Shown here: positions 6,092 to 7,125 of the stretch, piece by piece
Position numbering within the stretch: the first letter of the stretch is position 1
Layout of the letters: each line of letters opens with the position of its first letter
Assembly: GCA_013695075.1 (NCBI GenBank)
Contig: JACDBE010000100.1
Location: 1-7,125, forward strand
DNA from: Acidimicrobiia bacterium
Lineage (GTDB): Bacteria; Actinomycetota; Acidimicrobiia; Spongiisociales; UBA5794
Reading direction: 5' to 3'
DNA length: 7,125 nucleotides
Program-made: the position numbers and the translations under genes
The notes under the pieces: generated by a model
Seen by the model: only the letters and a program-made list of their open reading frames with translations
The model's database searches: none
Told to the model about the DNA's origin: nothing

Positions 6092-6120
6092 CGCCGGCGG
6101 TTGCACGAAAGGACCTTCCC

Positions 6121-6504
6121 TTGTCCCAGTTCTTGTCCGATGCCTTCATGACCGAGGCCACCGAGGCGCTCAACACCGACCCCGATTTCACCGCCGCCAT
6201 CAGCGATGTCGACCTGGCCATCGAGTTCACCGTCACCGACACCCCCGAGGGGACCGTGGTGTACGGGCTGTCGGTGGCCGATGGGGCCGCCCAGCTCGCC
6301 ATGGGTGAGGTGAGCGACGCCGACCTACAGGTGACCAACGACTACGACACCGCCGTCGGCATCTCCAAGGGCGATCTCAACACCCAGATGGCATTCATGT
6401 CGGGGCGGCTCAGGGTCACAGGTGACATGGCCAAGCTGATGCTCAACCAGGGGGTCATCAACGCCTTTGCCCCCGCCCTGTCCCGGCTCGACGTCGAGTA
6501 CTAA
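6121..6504 (+). CDS. Small SCP2 sterol-binding-domain protein
   Basis: 127-residue soluble protein made almost entirely of an SCP2-like domain, a fold with a hydrophobic cavity for lipids or acyl chains. The order of elements fits: helices (about 5-28), strands rich in V/T/I (29-72, including IEFTVTDTPEGTVVYGLSV), a helix near DYDTAVGISKGD (74-85), then MSGRLRVTGDMAKLM (93-107), the family's G-x-x-x-x-x-G-D-x-x-K-x-x segment. The start is TTG at 6121, with AAAGGA seven bases upstream; the next in-frame ATG (codon 10) would clip the first helix. It follows sdhB by 45 bases in the same direction. Stand-alone SCP2 proteins are common in actinobacteria and the ligand cannot be read from sequence. 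No signal peptide is seen. Confidence 0.8.
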   Translation: MSQFLSDAFMTEATEALNTDPDFTAAISDVDLAIEFTVTDTPEGTVVYGLSVADGAAQLAMGEVSDADLQVTNDYDTAVGISKGDLNTQMAFMSGRLRVTGDMAKLMLNQGVINAFAPALSRLDVEY

Positions 6505-6506
6505 CG

Positions 6507-6550
6507 GGAGGGGGGCAGGCCCCCCCCCGAAGACCCGGCCGCCCCCCTCC
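6507..6550. terminator. Strong G/C hairpin between convergent genes, probable bidirectional terminator
   Basis: GGAGGGGGGC (6507-6516) pairs perfectly with GCCCCCCTCC (6541-6550). GGCC (6518-6521) pairs with GGCC (6537-6540) after one bulged A, giving 14 pairs. The loop holds most of a run of nine C residues (6520-6528), which could pair with the G-run instead. The hairpin starts two bases after the SCP2-gene stop and ends two bases before the HU stop, as expected for a shared terminator. Neither side has a T-run, so it would act as the T-less type. Confidence 0.6.
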
Positions 6551-6552
6551 GG

Positions 6553-6825
6553 TTACTTCAGGGCGTCCTTGAGCCCCTTGCCGGCCTTGAAGGCAGGGCG
6601 GTGGCCGGCGGCGATGTCTACGGCGGCTCCGGTCTGCGGATTGCGTCCCGTGCGCGCCGCGGTGGCCCGCCGCTCGAACGTCCCGAACCCGGTGAACGTC
6701 ACCTTGTCGCCGGTCTTGAGAGCACCGGTGATGGCGTCCAGGGTGCCGTCGACCACCGCCGAAACCGTGCTCCTGGACTCACCCGTCGACCTGGCGACGG
6801 CGTCGATCAGCTCACCCTTGTTCAT
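6553..6825 (-). CDS. hup: DNA-binding protein HU
   Basis: 90-residue HU/IHF family nucleoid protein that binds and bends DNA as a dimer. The two N-terminal helices (MNKGELIDAVARS, 1-13, and STVSAVVDGTLDAITGALK, 19-37) are followed by the GFGTFERRATAARTGRNPQTG signature (46-66). P63 lies at the tip of the beta-arm, where it intercalates into DNA. The protein ends at the normal bacterial length and lacks the long Lys/Ala-rich tail of mycobacterial HU and Streptomyces HupS. The ATG at 6825 has a perfect AGGAGG seven bases upstream, so longer in-frame starts are rejected. It converges with the SCP2 gene and lies 113 bases downstream of mdh in the same direction. Confidence 0.95.
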   Translation of the reverse strand: MNKGELIDAVARSTGESRSTVSAVVDGTLDAITGALKTGDKVTFTGFGTFERRATAARTGRNPQTGAAVDIAAGHRPAFKAGKGLKDALK

Positions 6826-6860
6826 GTCCCAACCTCCTCGCAGTAAATGACAGATCTGTA

Positions 6861-6890
6861 ACTCTAACCCATGGTGAAACTTCACGCCAA
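6861..6890 (-). promoter_or_regulatory. Possible promoter of the HU gene
   Basis: On the minus strand TTGGCG (6890-6885), an 18-base spacer and TAGAGT (6866-6861) form a plausible sigma-70-type promoter. The leader would be about 30 bases. A perfect ten-base palindrome, ACAGATCTGT (6850-6859), covers the expected start point and could be an operator, though its length is within chance expectation. The whole stretch 6842-6900 is A/T-richer than its surroundings, as promoters here tend to be. Confidence 0.4.
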
Positions 6891-6939
6891 GATTCGCCTT
6901 GTGTGGCAAGGGATCCCGGGGATGCTGGGGTCACCTGGG

Positions 6940-7125
6940 TCATGCGGGCAGCTGGTCCATCTCGGCCACCTTTTCCTTGACGGCGCCGGCGGCGGCCACC
7001 AGGGCGGCCCGCTCGTCGGCGGTCAGGTCGGGTTCGACGATCTCGACGACCCCGCCGGCACCGAGCCGGGCGAGCACCCCCAGGTAGACGTCGCTGATGC
7101 CGAACTGGCCGGTGGTCCAGGCGCA
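6940..7125 (-). CDS. mdh: Malate dehydrogenase (LDH-like type), C-terminal 61 residues
   Basis: The 5' part of the gene lies beyond the right edge. The visible end reads TTGQFGISDVYLGVLARLG, then GGVVEIVEPDLTADERAAL, then helix AAAGAVKEKVAEMDQLPA and a TGA stop at 6942-6940. This is the typical C-terminus of the LDH/MDH superfamily: the GxxGI..vylGvP strand pair, the G-G-V-x-x-I-x-x-x-L element and the final amphipathic helix. The usual proline after YLGV is leucine here. Malate dehydrogenase converts malate and NAD to oxaloacetate and NADH in the TCA cycle, which suits its closeness to sdhCAB. Catalytic and substrate-discriminating residues are off-window, so lactate dehydrogenase cannot be excluded from sequence alone. 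Confidence 0.78.
   Translation of the reverse strand, partial: CAWTTGQFGISDVYLGVLARLGAGGVVEIVEPDLTADERAALVAAAGAVKEKVAEMDQLPA

Noticed and set aside
6850..6859. Palindrome ACAGATCTGT and the similar GGGTCGACCC (2195-2204) as operators of a common regulator
   Set aside because: The two sequences are unrelated, and about seven perfect ten-base palindromes are expected by chance in a window of this length. They are kept only as notes under the promoters.
6826..6909. N-terminal extension of HU by 28 residues
   Set aside because: The standard HU N-terminus MNKGELI begins at 6825 with a perfect AGGAGG in front. The extension would translate the promoter region.
6900..6939. Possible terminator after mdh, using GGGATCCC and CCCGGG repeats
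   Set aside because: I could not find a stem longer than a few pairs with a reasonable loop, and there is no T-run.
1..7125. CRISPR arrays, tRNA or rRNA genes, insertion sequences, phage or defence genes
   Set aside because: Read on both strands, nothing fits: no spaced direct repeats, cloverleaf, transposase or terminal inverted repeats. The region looks like core chromosome.

Overview
The window is ordinary-looking chromosomal DNA from a G+C-rich actinobacterium. The strongest phylum marker is a WhiB-type iron-sulfur regulator, a family confined to Actinomycetota and their phages. Codon third positions are almost all G or C, and six of the eight genes whose starts lie in the window use GTG or TTG. 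The short HU (no basic tail) argues against mycobacteria and streptomycetes; a deep lineage such as Acidimicrobiia is possible, but that is a guess. I see no phage, insertion sequence, CRISPR, tRNA or rRNA signal.

Left part (1-2540), all on the minus strand. Read in the direction of transcription, the genes are a WhiB2-like regulator, an unrecognised membrane-anchored protein of 306 residues, a TatA-type twin-arginine translocase subunit, an RpoE/SigE-like ECF sigma factor, and its zinc-finger anti-sigma factor, which runs off the left edge. The sigma and anti-sigma genes overlap by four bases. A good ECF-type promoter (GGGAACC, then CGTT) lies just upstream of the sigma gene, so the pair probably activates its own transcription. 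Envelope-stress sigma genes next to tat genes recall the mycobacterial sigE-rseA-htrA-tatB cluster, though the order differs.

Middle (2541-2678) is a 138-base divergent intergenic region. It holds a sigma-70-like promoter for whiB with an imperfect 24-base dyad over its predicted start point, and a possible -10 element for the sdh operon.

Right part. On the plus strand sdhC-sdhA-sdhB encode a three-subunit succinate:quinone oxidoreductase with a five-helix dihaem anchor and no sdhD. The genes are coupled by four-base overlaps. A small SCP2-fold lipid-binding protein gene follows. It converges on a minus-strand HU gene across a strong G/C-rich hairpin that could end transcription from both sides. 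The last gene, cut by the right edge, encodes the C-terminus of an LDH-like malate dehydrogenase, so two consecutive TCA-cycle enzymes (succinate to fumarate; malate to oxaloacetate) lie within a few kilobases.

I did not find a clearly undescribed system. The items most worth a second look are the self-regulating sigma cassette with an apparently duplicated anti-sigma zinc-finger domain, and the 306-residue anchored protein whose C-terminus looks like a catalytically degenerate Mrr/restriction-endonuclease-like domain.
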